Positions 19,924 through 28,786 are shown, numbered from the stretch's first letter. The stretch is DNA of 64,000 nt from an uncultured Alcaligenaceae bacterium (GCA_937995985.1 CALKIR010000010.1:55823-119822), one strand, 5' to 3'. Numbers and translations are program-made. Notes: generated by a model not told the origin, from the letters alone.

Positions 19924-21546
19924 ATGACCCACGTGCATCGCTACTCAGCTCTGCTTTTGTTTTTCCTTTTAGGCGCCTTACATAGCCTGAGCTTTGCTGC
20001 CCAACCACTGCCCACCGCAGTCTTGCCCTATGTGCAGCTCATTACATTAAGTATTCTTATTTTTCAGCTTAACAAGCGTCCCAGCGTACGCGCACGCCTT
20101 GGCCCTGCTTTTGCTTTTGCTTTTGGCAATTTTTCTCTCGGGCTGTATTGGCTATTTATTAGCTTACATGTTTATGGCGAATTACCCGCCCTGTTATCAC
20201 TACTTGCATTACTTCTATTTAATGTTTTTTTGAGCTTATTTTATGTATTGATTGCAGCCCTGCATGCCTACTTGCTGCCTCAAAAAACGATACAGCGCAG
20301 CGCCCAAGCTCTTGCTAATGCTTTGCTTTGGGCTAGCCTGTGGACTGCCTGTGAATGGTTACGAGGCACCCTATTCACAGGCTTTCCTTGGCTCAACATA
20401 GGCTATGCCCATATTGATGGAGCTCTGGCCGGATGGGCAATAGTAACAGGCGCCTATGGAGTAACCTGGATGGCTGTATTTACCGCAGCAGCCTTGGCAA
20501 CTTTTATTCAGCTTCATCGTCATCCCGCTCCTTCGCCTCGGCCCCGGTACTCATCTGCGGTGCTCATTCTTGCCTTTGCGCTTAATATATCAGGCTTATT
20601 GATTCATGGCATTCAATGGTCTACCCCTGTGGGCCAGCCATTCTATGTGCGCCTCACCCAAGGCAACCTCCCTCAATCCATGAAATTTGACCCGGCACTG
20701 TTTGAAACAGGCATTCAAACCTACTACGAGTTGGCTTCATTGCCCGCCAAAGATCCGCACGCCCAACCAGCGGTGATCATTCTGCCTGAAACCGTGATCC
20801 CAGTATTTCAAAACCGTTTGCCCGCAACATTCTGGCAACAGTGGATAGATTTAGCACAGCAGCACAACAGCGTATTACTGATGGGCCTGCCCCTTTATGA
20901 TCCCCAAAGCGGGACCTACACCAATAGTGCCATTGCTATTGAGCCCCATACAACAGCTTGGGATATTATTCAGCTGCAATTGAAGCACCGCTATGATAAA
21001 CACCACCTAGTTCCCTTTGGCGAATTTGTCCCTACTGGATTTCAATGGTTTATTGATCTCATGAACATGCCCTTGGGGAATTTTCACCGTGGCGCCCCCG
21101 CACAGCCCCCCTTCTCTATTGCTGGTCAGAAAATTGCTCCAGACATTTGTTATGAAGATGTTTTTGGGGAAGAAATCATTCAAAGTGTTCGCACTCACAA
21201 TCATATTGAGGGGGCCACCATGCTTGTCAATATCAGCAATCTTGGTTGGTTTGGTGATACCTGGGCCCTAAGGCAACATTTGCAAATATCTCGAATGAGA
21301 GCGCTAGAAACTGCACGGCCTATGATTCGCTCGACCAATACTGGAATCACCGCTGTTATTGATCCAGATGCGGTGGTTCGTGCCATGTTGCCTCAAAGCA
21401 CAATTGGCGTTCTGGATGTTGAAGTGCAAGGTTACGATGGCTATACCCCTTATGTTCGTTGGGGAAATGCAATAGTATTGTGGCTAAGCTTTTTATGTAT
21501 TGTCGGGCTCAGTCTCAGCAGAAAAAAATGGACTGACACCGCATGA
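19924..21546 (+). CDS. lnt: Apolipoprotein N-acyltransferase
   Basis: Adds the third acyl chain to the N-terminal cysteine of lipoproteins in the inner membrane, the step before Lol sorting. 540 residues. About six N-terminal membrane segments lead into a periplasmic nitrilase-like domain. The catalytic triad is visible as glutamate in ILPETVIPVF (near 283), lysine in HRYDKHHLVPFGEFVP (near 360) and cysteine in DICYEDVFGEE (near 409). A final membrane segment lies at the C-terminus. It is last in the miaB-lnt run. A likely client, LolB, is encoded at 42.8 kb. Confidence 0.97.
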   Translation: MTHVHRYSALLLFFLLGALHSLSFAAQPLPTAVLPYVQLITLSILIFQLNKRPSVRARLGPAFAFAFGNFSLGLYWLFISLHVYGELPALLSLLALLLFNVFLSLFYVLIAALHAYLLPQKTIQRSAQALANALLWASLWTACEWLRGTLFTGFPWLNIGYAHIDGALAGWAIVTGAYGVTWMAVFTAAALATFIQLHRHPAPSPRPRYSSAVLILAFALNISGLLIHGIQWSTPVGQPFYVRLTQGNLPQSMKFDPALFETGIQTYYELASLPAKDPHAQPAVIILPETVIPVFQNRLPATFWQQWIDLAQQHNSVLLMGLPLYDPQSGTYTNSAIAIEPHTTAWDIIQLQLKHRYDKHHLVPFGEFVPTGFQWFIDLMNMPLGNFHRGAPAQPPFSIAGQKIAPDICYEDVFGEEIIQSVRTHNHIEGATMLVNISNLGWFGDTWALRQHLQISRMRALETARPMIRSTNTGITAVIDPDAVVRAMLPQSTIGVLDVEVQGYDGYTPYVRWGNAIVLWLSFLCIVGLSLSRKKWTDTA

Positions 21547-21726
21547 CACTCTAAGCATCTGAGCAAACTGTAGATAAAATACATCACTATGGATGAATTT
21601 TAAAAACAAAGCTGGTCAAAACCAAAAAAAGATCCTATACTTTCGTTTCATTTGGAAAAGAGCACAAGAAAGCAATTTACTTTTTAGTGCATATGCAACA
21701 TTGCAACAACAAATTTTGAGCAAGGC

Positions 21727-21755
21727 TTGCATCTTTTTCAAAAATCAGCCATAAT
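21727..21755 (+). promoter_or_regulatory. Sigma70-type promoter for tRNA-Ala
   Basis: TTGCAT at 21727-21732 and CATAAT at 21750-21755 are separated by 17 bases. The tRNA-Ala begins 46 bases after the -10. The 255 bases between lnt and the tRNA hold no other feature I can support; they are A/T-rich. Confidence 0.6.
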
Positions 21756-21801
21756 AATTTTTTTGGTTTAAGAGGCATACATCTCAACAAACCAAACCAG
21801 T

Positions 21802-21877
<76 letters not shown>

Positions 21878-21907
21878 AGAAACTAAAACAACTTGAGAAA
21901 AAATAGC

Positions 21908-21936
21908 TTGACAAGTTTTTTTAGTTTTGATAAAAT
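21908..21936 (+). promoter_or_regulatory. Strong sigma70-type promoter for tRNA-Glu-Asp
   Basis: A consensus -35 TTGACA at 21908-21913, a 17-base spacer and -10 TAAAAT at 21931-21936 precede tRNA-Glu by 14 bases. So tRNA-Glu and tRNA-Asp probably have their own promoter in addition to the one upstream of tRNA-Ala. Confidence 0.75.
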
Positions 21937-21950
21937 AAATTTTTATCTTA

Positions 21951-22026
21951 GTCCCCATCGTCTAGAGGCCTAGGACACCGCCCTTTCACGGCGGCAGCCG
22001 GGGTTCGAATCCCCGTGGGGACGCCA
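21951..22026 (+). tRNA. tRNA-Glu (anticodon TTC)
   Basis: A 76-base tRNA with encoded CCA. Acceptor GTCCCCA pairs with TGGGGAC, the anticodon arm is CCGCC/GGCGG with loop CTTTCAC, and the T arm has GGTTCGAATCCCC. Two bases separate it from tRNA-Asp, so both are cut from one precursor. Confidence 0.98.
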
Positions 22027-22028
22027 TA

Positions 22029-22105
22029 GGAGCGGTAGTTCAGTTGGTTAGAATACCGGCCTGTCACGCCGGGGGTCGCGGGTTCGAGTCCCGTCCGCTC
22101 CGCCA
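22029..22105 (+). tRNA. tRNA-Asp (anticodon GTC)
   Basis: A 77-base tRNA with encoded CCA. Acceptor GGAGCGG pairs with CCGCTCC, the anticodon arm is CCGGC/GCCGG with loop CTGTCAC, and the T arm has GGTTCGAGTCCC. Its GUC anticodon is a target of the queuosine enzymes encoded by queA and tgt at 10.3-12.5 kb. Confidence 0.98.
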
Positions 22106-22119
22106 AATATTTAGCAATG

Positions 22120-22148
22120 AGCTCTCGAACATATCGAGGGCTTTTTTG
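22120..22148 (+). terminator. Intrinsic terminator of the tRNA operon
   Basis: A 9-bp stem (22120-22128 with 22134-22142, one G-T pair, arms AGCTCTCGA/TCGAGGGCT), a five-base loop and a run of six T residues, 15 bases after tRNA-Asp. Confidence 0.88.
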
Positions 22149-22388
22149 TTTTTACAGTCCTGTTTCTTTCTCCCTCATTCTTTTTAACCCGCCTGCCCTT
22201 TACCCTGTAGCCCATCACACTCAGCCTCTCTGCATCCCAGCACCTTAGCTGTGTTCACTTCAATACTTGAACATATTTTCTCTACTGCCCTAGCAAATAT
22301 AAAAATTAAGCTTATACTGATATGAAGCAAAGCAGGGTTAATCGCCCCATTGCTAACAATAATGTAAAAATATTGCTACGGAGACACT

Positions 22389-23369
22389 ATGAAGCTTTTT
22401 AGTAAGCACCGCCTATTTTATTTCTTTTCTTTGATTTTTTTTCTTAGCGTTATCGTTCACAGCCCCTGGGCCCAAGCTGCGGAAGATTTTCCTAAACGTC
22501 CAATTAAAATTTATATTGGCTTTCCTCCTGGCGGCTCTACGGACGCCCCTATGCGTATTTTGGCAGAACAAGCTGCTACCATCTTGGGACAACCCATTAT
22601 CATAGAAAACAAAACTGGCGCAGGCGGCACCCTCGCTCCTTTGCAATTGCAAAATGCTAAAAATGATGGCTACACACTGGCCCTGGCCCCAATTAGCCTT
22701 TATAGAATGCCTTTTGTAACCAATTTCCAAATGGACCCTTTAAATGACCTCTCTTATATTATTGGTCTGACTGGCTACGCTTTTGGTATTGTGGTGCCTG
22801 CCTCTTCTCCCTTTCATACCTTTGCAGAGCTTGTGGCATACGCACAAGAACAGCCTATCAGTTATGGCACTGCGGGGCCCCTTACCTCCAATCATTTAAC
22901 CATGGAGCAAATCGCCGAGCATACTGGAATGCAGGTTGAACACATCCCTTATAAGGGAGCTGCAGAATCCATCAATGCTGTTCTTGGCGAGCATGTGGAT
23001 GCCTCTGCTGAAGTAAGTGCTTGGGTGCCTCATGTTCAAGATGGAAAACTGCGCCTGCTCGTAGTATGGAGCGATCAGCGCCTGAAAAGCTTTCCTGAGG
23101 TACCGACCCTAAAGGAGCTGGGCATTGATTTGGTACAGACTTCTCCTTGGGGACTTGTCGCACCTAAAGGCACCGATCCCGCTATTATCCAAAAACTCCA
23201 TGATGCTTTTAAAACTGCAATGGACAGCCCTGAATTTATCAGCATGCTAGATAATTATGATATGACCCCACAATACATGGACTCAGCAACATTTACTCAA
23301 TTTGCCATTGACTCCTCAGCAGAGCAAAAAGCGATACTTGAGCGTTTGGGCCTATTAGCCTCCCCCTAA
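22389..23369 (+). CDS. Bug family tripartite tricarboxylate transporter substrate-binding protein
   Basis: A periplasmic solute-binding protein of the TctC/Bug family, 326 residues. The signal peptide covers about residues 1-30 (YFFSLIFFLSVIVHSPWAQA, cleaved near AQA-AED). Family motifs are FPKRPIKIYIGFPPGGSTD near 35, IIENKTGAGGTLAP near 75, the LTSNHLTMEQIAEHTGM region near 165 and GLVAPKGTDPAIIQKL near 255. Such proteins bind carboxylates, often for a TctAB permease, but none is adjacent and the ligand cannot be told from sequence. The ATG follows GGAG. It is convergent with a second Bug gene. Large Bug families are typical of Bordetella and relatives. Confidence 0.93.
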   Translation: MKLFSKHRLFYFFSLIFFLSVIVHSPWAQAAEDFPKRPIKIYIGFPPGGSTDAPMRILAEQAATILGQPIIIENKTGAGGTLAPLQLQNAKNDGYTLALAPISLYRMPFVTNFQMDPLNDLSYIIGLTGYAFGIVVPASSPFHTFAELVAYAQEQPISYGTAGPLTSNHLTMEQIAEHTGMQVEHIPYKGAAESINAVLGEHVDASAEVSAWVPHVQDGKLRLLVVWSDQRLKSFPEVPTLKELGIDLVQTSPWGLVAPKGTDPAIIQKLHDAFKTAMDSPEFISMLDNYDMTPQYMDSATFTQFAIDSSAEQKAILERLGLLASP

Positions 23370-23399
23370 TTAGGAACAAACAATTTTTGTCCATGCATG

Positions 23400-23429
23400 A
23401 AAAAACCCCTCACTCCAAATAGTGAGGGG
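23400..23429 (-). terminator. Intrinsic terminator between two convergent Bug genes
   Basis: A perfect 9-bp stem (CCCCTCACT at 23406-23414 with AGTGAGGGG at 23421-23429) and a six-base loop. On the minus strand it is followed by six T residues, so it best serves the gene ending at 23462. The + side has only TT, so it is weaker for the other gene. Confidence 0.85.
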
Positions 23430-23461
23430 TTAGATATTCCCACTCTGCAGACAGTCCTCAT

Positions 23462-24460
23462 TTAATCGACTGTCGCTCCTGAAGCAATGACCACCTCTCC
23501 CCAGCTGTCCACTTCACGAGCTAAGAACTGAGCAAACTCTTCTCGGCTAGTAAACTCAGGAATGGCGCCCAAATCTGCTAAGCGCTCCTGAATATCTGGC
23601 TTGCGCATCGCTGTATGCATGGCCTCATTTAAACGCTGAGTAATCTCCTCAGGAGTGCCCTTGGGCGCCACCACTCCAAACCACGATGAGACATCAAAGG
23701 TTTCAAAACCCGACTCTTTCATAGTTGGTAAATCAGGAGCTGATTCCGTACGCTCGCTAGTGGTCACGGCCAAAGCACGTAACTTACCAGCATTCACATG
23801 GGGCCAAGCAGAAGGCATGTTATCAAAAGCGTAATCCACCTGACCACCAATTAAATCAGTAACTGCCGGAGCACTGCCACTGTAGGGAATATGCGCCACA
23901 TCAATCTCAGCAAGCTGCTTAAATAATTCCCCCGCCATATGAATAGAAGTCCCACTTCCTGAAGAAGCAAAATTTAAAGTCCCAGGATGAGCTTTGGCAT
24001 AATCCACCAGCTCTTGTACGCTGTTAACCGGTAAGCTTGGATGCACCACCAACACATTTGGTACCTTAACAGCCAAGCTAACAGGCTCAAAATCTGCGGT
24101 AAGATCAAAGTCTGCGCTCTCATATAAGGTTTGATTAATTGCCGCTGTTACCGCTACCATGTACAAGGTATACCCATCTGGCTTGGCCCGTTTGACCATT
24201 TCAGTGGCGATATTGCTTCCTGCTCCAGGACGATTTTCCACGATGATGGGTTGGCCTAAGGTTTGGCTCATATCTTCAGCCAAAATGCGCGCCACCACAT
24301 CTGTTGTTCCCCCTGCATTAAATCCAACAATCAGCTTAATTGGACGCTCAGGCCAATTGTCTTGAGCGATTGCCACGCTGCTGGAACCTAAAGCCATCGC
24401 TCCTGCGGCCGCTACTCCCATCACGACCGATCCTAAACGTCGTTTTAAACTATTGAACAT
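23462..24460 (-). CDS. Bug family tripartite tricarboxylate transporter substrate-binding protein
   Basis: A second periplasmic Bug protein, 332 residues from the ATG at 24460, which has GGAGG five bases upstream (an in-frame TTG at 24472 is less likely). The signal peptide is about residues 1-32 (VVMGVAAAGAMALGSSSVAIAQD). Motifs are WPERPIKLIVGFNAGGTTDVVARILAEDM, IVENRPGAGSNIATEMV, SGSGTSIHMAGELFKQ and GVVAPKGTPEEITQRLNEAM. It is clearly diverged from the convergent neighbour, so they are not a recent tandem copy. No permease subunits are adjacent and the ligand is unknown. Confidence 0.94.
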   Translation of the reverse strand: MFNSLKRRLGSVVMGVAAAGAMALGSSSVAIAQDNWPERPIKLIVGFNAGGTTDVVARILAEDMSQTLGQPIIVENRPGAGSNIATEMVKRAKPDGYTLYMVAVTAAINQTLYESADFDLTADFEPVSLAVKVPNVLVVHPSLPVNSVQELVDYAKAHPGTLNFASSGSGTSIHMAGELFKQLAEIDVAHIPYSGSAPAVTDLIGGQVDYAFDNMPSAWPHVNAGKLRALAVTTSERTESAPDLPTMKESGFETFDVSSWFGVVAPKGTPEEITQRLNEAMHTAMRKPDIQERLADLGAIPEFTSREEFAQFLAREVDSWGEVVIASGATVD

Positions 24461-24595
24461 GCATACCTCCAAGTTATTTTAGTTGTATGTAATTGATTGA
24501 GAGCTCACTATCCTAGCACACAACCTTCCCCCTCGACCACTGAAACAGCAGTCAAGAATACAAATTATTCACAGTTATAGCCATCAAAACAAAGA

Positions 24596-24615
24596 GTTAC
24601 AAATATAATTGTAAC
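24596..24615. promoter_or_regulatory. Inverted repeat GTTACAA-N6-TTGTAAC upstream of bioB
   Basis: A perfect 7-bp inverted repeat with a 6-base A/T centre, 20 bases in all, the size of a typical dimeric repressor operator. The halves point the opposite way from the known BirA operator halves and the BioR consensus does not match, so I do not name a regulator. It could equally control the divergent Bug gene. Confidence 0.45.
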
Positions 24616-24637
24616 AAAATGAATCCTCGTTTTTGCA

Positions 24638-24687
24638 CTAACTTCCTCTAACTTCGCTTAACTCCCTTTATCTTCTCTTATTTTTTG
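24638..24687 (+). repeat. Decamer-phased degenerate repeat in the bioB leader
   Basis: Consecutive ten-base units read CTAACTTCCT, CTAACTTCGC, TTAACTCCCT, TTATCTTCTC and TTATTTTTTG. The pattern is best in the first four units and decays toward bioB. The units are nearly all pyrimidine on the + strand after a TAA core, and the period equals about one DNA helix turn. Confidence 0.6.
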
Positions 24688-24795
24688 CTTATTGCACGCA
24701 ATGAAACTGCTTCCTTTCACAAAAAAAATTCGTCAGTGCAGTTTTTTACCCGTACATTTTTAAGCATTCTTAGCCATCATCTACTTATCTTTGAT

Positions 24796-25794
24796 ATGAA
24801 TACTATCGATACTATGGAAGCTACTGTTCACTCTCCTGCTGCAACCGAGCACACAGCAGCTCAATGGACTGAAGAGCAAGTACTAGCTCTATTTAATAAA
24901 GGACTGCTTGAATTAATCTGGGAAGCTCAAACTGTACATCGGCGCTACCATCACCCAGAGGAAATAGAATTGGCCAGTCTGCTTTCGGTCAAAACGGGGG
25001 GCTGTCCAGAAAATTGCAGCTACTGTCCCCAATCCAAGCACTATGATACTGGGGTAGAAAATGAACCCTTATTGGATATTGATACGGTACTTGCTGCAGC
25101 CCAACGAGCAAAAGAGCACGGAGCCCACCGATTCTGTATGGGGGCAGCATGGCGTTCTCCCACAGAAAAGCAACTTGATAACATTATTGAAATGATTCAA
25201 GGGGTTAAAGCATTAGGCTTAGAAACCTGTGTGACCTTGGGCATGTTAAAAAAAGGCCAAGCACAACGACTAAAAGAAGCAGGCTTGGATTTTTATAATC
25301 ACAATTTAGATACTTCTGCAGATTTTTACTCTGAGATTATCAGCACACGTAGCTATGAGGATAGGCTCAATACCATCCAGGAAGTGCAGCAGGCAGAGTT
25401 AAAAAGCTGTGTAGGGGGGATCATTGGGATGGGGGAAAGTGTGGAGCAACGGGCCAGAATGATTACCACATTGGCCAATTTAAACCCCTACCCTCAATCC
25501 GTACCGATCAATCAGCTCGTCCCCGCTGCAGGGACCCCCATGGCTCAACACGAGCCCATTCATCCTTTTGAGCTGGTCCGTACTATTGCGGTGGTGCGTA
25601 TTTGTATGCCTAAAGCGGTTGTACGTCTTTCAGCTGGCCGTACAGATTTAGATGACAGCGCCCAAGCGTTATGCTTTATGGCTGGTGCCAATTCTATTTT
25701 CTATGGGGATACTCTATTGACCACGCCTAACCCCGAACAACAGCGTGACAAAAAACTGCTGCACGCATTGGGATTACGTCCTCGTCAAGCCTAA
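24796..25794 (+). CDS. bioB: Biotin synthase
   Basis: A radical-SAM enzyme that inserts sulfur into dethiobiotin, the last step of biotin synthesis. From the ATG at 24796 the protein has 332 residues. The radical-SAM cluster cysteines are C70, C74 and C77 (CPENCSYC). [26 protein letters not shown] and VRLSAGR match the family, including the arginine ligand of the second cluster in the last of these. No clear ribosome site precedes this ATG or the next in-frame ATG at 24814, so the start is provisional. No bioA, bioD or bioF lies nearby. The EamA-type gene follows closely. Confidence 0.95.
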   Translation: MNTIDTMEATVHSPAATEHTAAQWTEEQVLALFNKGLLELIWEAQTVHRRYHHPEEIELASLLSVKTGGCPENCSYCPQSKHYDTGVENEPLLDIDTVLAAAQRAKEHGAHRFCMGAAWRSPTEKQLDNIIEMIQGVKALGLETCVTLGMLKKGQAQRLKEAGLDFYNHNLDTSADFYSEIISTRSYEDRLNTIQEVQQAELKSCVGGIIGMGESVEQRARMITTLANLNPYPQSVPINQLVPAAGTPMAQHEPIHPFELVRTIAVVRICMPKAVVRLSAGRTDLDDSAQALCFMAGANSIFYGDTLLTTPNPEQQRDKKLLHALGLRPRQA

Positions 25795-25810
25795 GCACAC
25801 AACTAAATGG

Positions 25811-26680
25811 ATGGTATCAACTATGTGGTTTTTAGCCTTTAGTATTGTGTGCAGCGTCAGTGTGTCCATCATGCTTAAGCTGGCGCGGCGCTACGCCATA
25901 CAGGTCAGTCAGGCCATTGCTACAAATTATATTATGGCCAGCCTCTTGACTGTAGTGTTACTCAGACCGCGCTTAGACTCTTTGTGGCAACCTGACCTAC
26001 CTATTGTGGTGCTCTTATTATTAGGAATATTATTACCCAGCATTTTTATTGTCATGGCTTATGCGGTTCAACAAGCAGGCATCGTCCGCGCTGATGCCGC
26101 TCAAAGACTTTCTTTGCTCGTTCCTTTATTAGCAGCCTTTCTTATTTTCAATGAGCCCTTTGATGCCTATAAGCTGGGCGGCATTCTCTGCGGATTGCTG
26201 GCGATTCTTTTTTTAAGCCTCAACAAAAGGCAAGAAGCCTCAACCACCCCCGCCACAGGCACTGGTAAAAATGCCATGATGCTGCTCTTTGGTGTGTGGG
26301 CTGGTTTTGGATTCATTGATATTTTATTTAAGCAACTGGCCCAAAGCGGTGTATCTTTTATTAGCAGCCTGATCATCACTTTTGTGCTGGCGGGCATACT
26401 GATGTTCGGTGGGCTCTTTTATCGCCGTACAACTTGGCACCGCCCCAGTTTATTAGCCGGCCTACTGTTGGGGCTGTTAAATTTTGGCAATATCTATTTT
26501 TATATTCGCGCCCATCAACAGTTTCCACATAACCCTGCCTTAGTCTTTGCCTCGATGAATATCGGTGTCATCGTACTGGGCACACTTGCTGGAGTGGGCC
26601 TATTTAAAGAGCGCGCCACAGGACGGATTGGCATCGGCTTAATATTGGCACTTATTGCTATTCTGTTGCTCCTGCCTTGA
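25811..26680 (+). CDS. EamA/DMT superfamily transporter
   Basis: An inner-membrane protein of 289 residues with about ten hydrophobic segments arranged as two similar halves, the layout of drug/metabolite transporters. The first half ends with LGGILCGLLAILFLSLNK and the second with GRIGIGLILALIAILLLLP. Both are the lysine/glycine-bounded last helices of EamA units. I start it at ATG 25811; ATG 25823 (MWFLAF) is also possible, and the longer frame overlapping bioB is not needed. It begins 17 bases after bioB, so it is probably co-transcribed and could move a biotin-related compound, but that is inference. Convergent with the MFS gene. Confidence 0.85.
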   Translation: MVSTMWFLAFSIVCSVSVSIMLKLARRYAIQVSQAIATNYIMASLLTVVLLRPRLDSLWQPDLPIVVLLLLGILLPSIFIVMAYAVQQAGIVRADAAQRLSLLVPLLAAFLIFNEPFDAYKLGGILCGLLAILFLSLNKRQEASTTPATGTGKNAMMLLFGVWAGFGFIDILFKQLAQSGVSFISSLIITFVLAGILMFGGLFYRRTTWHRPSLLAGLLLGLLNFGNIYFYIRAHQQFPHNPALVFASMNIGVIVLGTLAGVGLFKERATGRIGIGLILALIAILLLLP

Positions 26681-26705
26681 TACCTTCTCTTGGCTCTCAA
26701 GAGCA

Positions 26706-28046
26706 CTACGAGCCAGAGGAATCATTTGTGGCCGCTGCGGCAGACCTATCCGCTGCCGCAGCCTCCGACTGCGCCGTTATCTCTCCATCGGGATCATGAG
26801 AAATATCAATCTCTACATCTACCCGTGGATCCAGAGGCGATATCCCCCCGGCTGACTGCAAACTATCCGGCATGGGAACATATTCAGTGGGAGCATCAAC
26901 ACTCACATGCAAACCCGTAACCTTGGAGGGCTTGATGAATCCAACCAATAAAGCACTACAAGCAGCCACAAAAATAAAATATGTATGACTGCCCCAGGCG
27001 TCCATCACCACCCCTACTAACAAAGGCCCCAAACAGGCCCCAATGCCATAAACCATGTATAAAATGGCACTTAATCCCACCCGCCGATCAGGCGCCACAT
27101 TATCATTAGCAAAAGCGGCTCCTAAGGGATACAAAGTAAACTGCAAGACCCCAAACGCAGCTGAAAACAGCAATAATGCCTCATAGGGAAGTGGCCACCA
27201 CCCCCACAGTGGAAGGGATAAGCAAAACATCAGTACCGCACTATAGCGTATTAAAACCACCCTATTGACTCGATCTGCAACCCAACCCATTGGCCACTGA
27301 GCCAACACTCCTGCAGCCACAGAAACTGCCACAAACATGGCCGCTTGATCGCTACTTAACCCTACCCGTACCGCATAAACAGGGGCCAAGCCATAAAAAG
27401 CACCTGTTATCATTCCTGCCACAAAAAGAGCGATCAATGACATGGGAACACGCTCAAAATAATAACGCGCATTAATAGGTGCGGGCACTTGTAGGGCGGG
27501 ATGCAAGCGGCGCGTCAAAGCGATTGGAATTAAACTCAAAACAGCGCAAATGGCCACAAATACCAGCGGTCTATAATCTAAAACAGTAAACTGCGTTAGG
27601 GCCAACTGCCCTAATACCGTCCCCAAGCTCGTCATCACCATATAAAAGGCAAATACCGTACCCCGCTGTTCGTTTTCTGTTTGCTCATTCAGCCAGCTTT
27701 CCAAGGCCATAAACTGTGTCACCATGGCCGCCCCAGCAACAAATCGTAGAATCAACCACAACCAAAGCGGCTCCAAAAGTATTTGCACTAAAAATGCAAC
27801 GGTTACTATAGCTGCTGTGGCAGCATAAGCACGAATATGCCCCACCCCAATAATCAGCTTATGCCCTACCCGCGCTCCAATGACCAAACCCAAATAATAG
27901 GCAGCCAATAACCCCCCTACCCATACCTCGGACACAGACAGCGCCGTCAAACGCAAACCCAAATAAGTATTAAACAGCCCTGAGGCAGTCAATAACAATA
28001 GGGTGGCCAAATAAAGAGAAAAAAAAGCGCCGATAGTATGCAACAT
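26706..28046 (-). CDS. MFS transporter, YcaD-like
   Basis: A 446-residue inner-membrane transporter with twelve hydrophobic segments in two groups of six. Family-type features are the N-terminal LYLATLLLLTASGLFNTYLGLRL, the loop GLVIGARVGHKLI and FVAGAAMVTQFMALESWLNEQ in helix 4-5. These resemble E. coli YcaD and relatives, whose substrate is not established. The C-terminal 65 residues are hydrophilic and end in an alanine-rich tail (AAAADRSAAAATNDSSGS), partly encoded by an inverted repeat at 26734-26762. Convergent with the EamA gene 25 bases away and divergent from moaC. Confidence 0.88.
   Translation of the reverse strand: MLHTIGAFFSLYLATLLLLTASGLFNTYLGLRLTALSVSEVWVGGLLAAYYLGLVIGARVGHKLIIGVGHIRAYAATAAIVTVAFLVQILLEPLWLWLILRFVAGAAMVTQFMALESWLNEQTENEQRGTVFAFYMVMTSLGTVLGQLALTQFTVLDYRPLVFVAICAVLSLIPIALTRRLHPALQVPAPINARYYFERVPMSLIALFVAGMITGAFYGLAPVYAVRVGLSSDQAAMFVAVSVAAGVLAQWPMGWVADRVNRVVLIRYSAVLMFCLSLPLWGWWPLPYEALLLFSAAFGVLQFTLYPLGAAFANDNVAPDRRVGLSAILYMVYGIGACLGPLLVGVVMDAWGSHTYFIFVAACSALLVGFIKPSKVTGLHVSVDAPTEYVPMPDSLQSAGGISPLDPRVDVEIDISHDPDGEITAQSEAAAADRSAAAATNDSSGS
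26734..26762. repeat. GC-rich inverted repeat at the convergent EamA/MFS junction
   Basis: A perfect 10-bp inverted repeat (GCTGCGGCAG at 26734-26743 with CTGCCGCAGC at 26753-26762, nine-base loop) inside the last codons of the MFS gene. A related GCCGCAGC/GCTGCGGC stem occurs at two other convergent gene ends in this window. Confidence 0.65.
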
Positions 28047-28237
28047 AGGTATGAATCAATTTAAAGCAGCGTAGAAAAAGCCCGCAGAATGAGCAAATTG
28101 TAATGAACAATTGACCGACAGAATAGCAATAAATGCTAATACAGCATTCCTAAACAGGGATTGTTTAAGAGTTCTTCAAACAGCTGTTAAAATGAACACT
28201 CCAATCTCTAATCACTGAATAGATCACACACAAATTC

Positions 28238-28786
28238 ATGAGCACCAACGACACAACCCAAGCCGCACAATTGAGCCACCTGAGTGCTACCGGTGAGGCT
28301 CAAATGGTTGATATTAGTCACAAAAAACGGAGCATGCGCGAGGCCATAGCCTGTAGTACCGTGCGCCTAAGTCCTAAAACTTTTGAGCTCCTATCAGCGC
28401 AAAACAATGCTAAAGGCGAGGTTTTAAATACAGCTCGTATTGCTGGCATTATGGCAGCTAAGCGCTGTGCTGACCTCATCCCAATGTGCCATCCTTTGCA
28501 CTTAGATTATGTGGGCATTACCTTCGATATTGATGAGAGCGCCCATACCATTACTGTACGTGCCACCTGTCGTTGTGCCCATACTACTGGGGTTGAAATG
28601 GAGGCCTTAACCGCCTGCAGCATCGCAGCGCTCACTATTTATGACATGTGCAAAGCCGCTGATAAAGGCATTGTGATAGAAAACACTCGGCTTGAATTTA
28701 AATCGGGCGGCAAAAGCGGTATTTGGCAAGCCTCTGATCATCCCTCTATCTCCGCCGATCAGCCGCCCATGCAGGAGGTACCATGA
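28238..28786 (+). CDS. moaC: Cyclic pyranopterin monophosphate synthase
   Basis: With MoaA, converts GTP through 3',8-cyclo-GTP to cyclic pyranopterin monophosphate, the first stage of molybdenum cofactor synthesis. 182 residues, slightly longer than usual through an N-terminal stretch and a C-terminal tail. AQMVDISHKKRSMREA, AAKRCADLIPMCHPLHLD, the CAHTTGVEMEALTACSIAALTIYDMCKA block and KSGG are the diagnostic runs. It heads the + strand moaC-moaD-moaE-moaB-moeA operon, and its stop overlaps the moaD start by four bases. No clear ribosome site precedes the ATG. Confidence 0.97.
   Translation: MSTNDTTQAAQLSHLSATGEAQMVDISHKKRSMREAIACSTVRLSPKTFELLSAQNNAKGEVLNTARIAGIMAAKRCADLIPMCHPLHLDYVGITFDIDESAHTITVRATCRCAHTTGVEMEALTACSIAALTIYDMCKAADKGIVIENTRLEFKSGGKSGIWQASDHPSISADQPPMQEVP

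Larger units (their letters stand above)
24461..24795. other. 335-base intergenic leader region upstream of bioB
   Basis: No gene is seen. The region separates the minus-strand Bug gene from bioB. It holds an inverted repeat at 24596-24615 and a ten-base-phased pyrimidine-rich repeat at 24638-24687 (both listed separately), then about 100 A/T-rich bases. An in-frame TTG at 24685 would extend BioB by 37 residues, but that extension does not look like the family N-terminus. Confidence 0.7.

Noticed and set aside
23406..23429. Repeat-unit or CRISPR-like element between the Bug genes
   Set aside because: A single stem with a T tract on one side; an ordinary terminator. No array of spaced repeats exists in the window.
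24596..24615. BirA or BioR operator upstream of bioB
   Set aside because: The arms are in the opposite orientation and spacing from the BirA consensus, and the BioR TTATMKATAA-type core is absent.
24685..24795. N-terminal extension of BioB from TTG 24685
   Set aside because: The extra 37 residues are hydrophobic and basic without similarity to BioB N-termini, and part of the decamer repeat would become coding.
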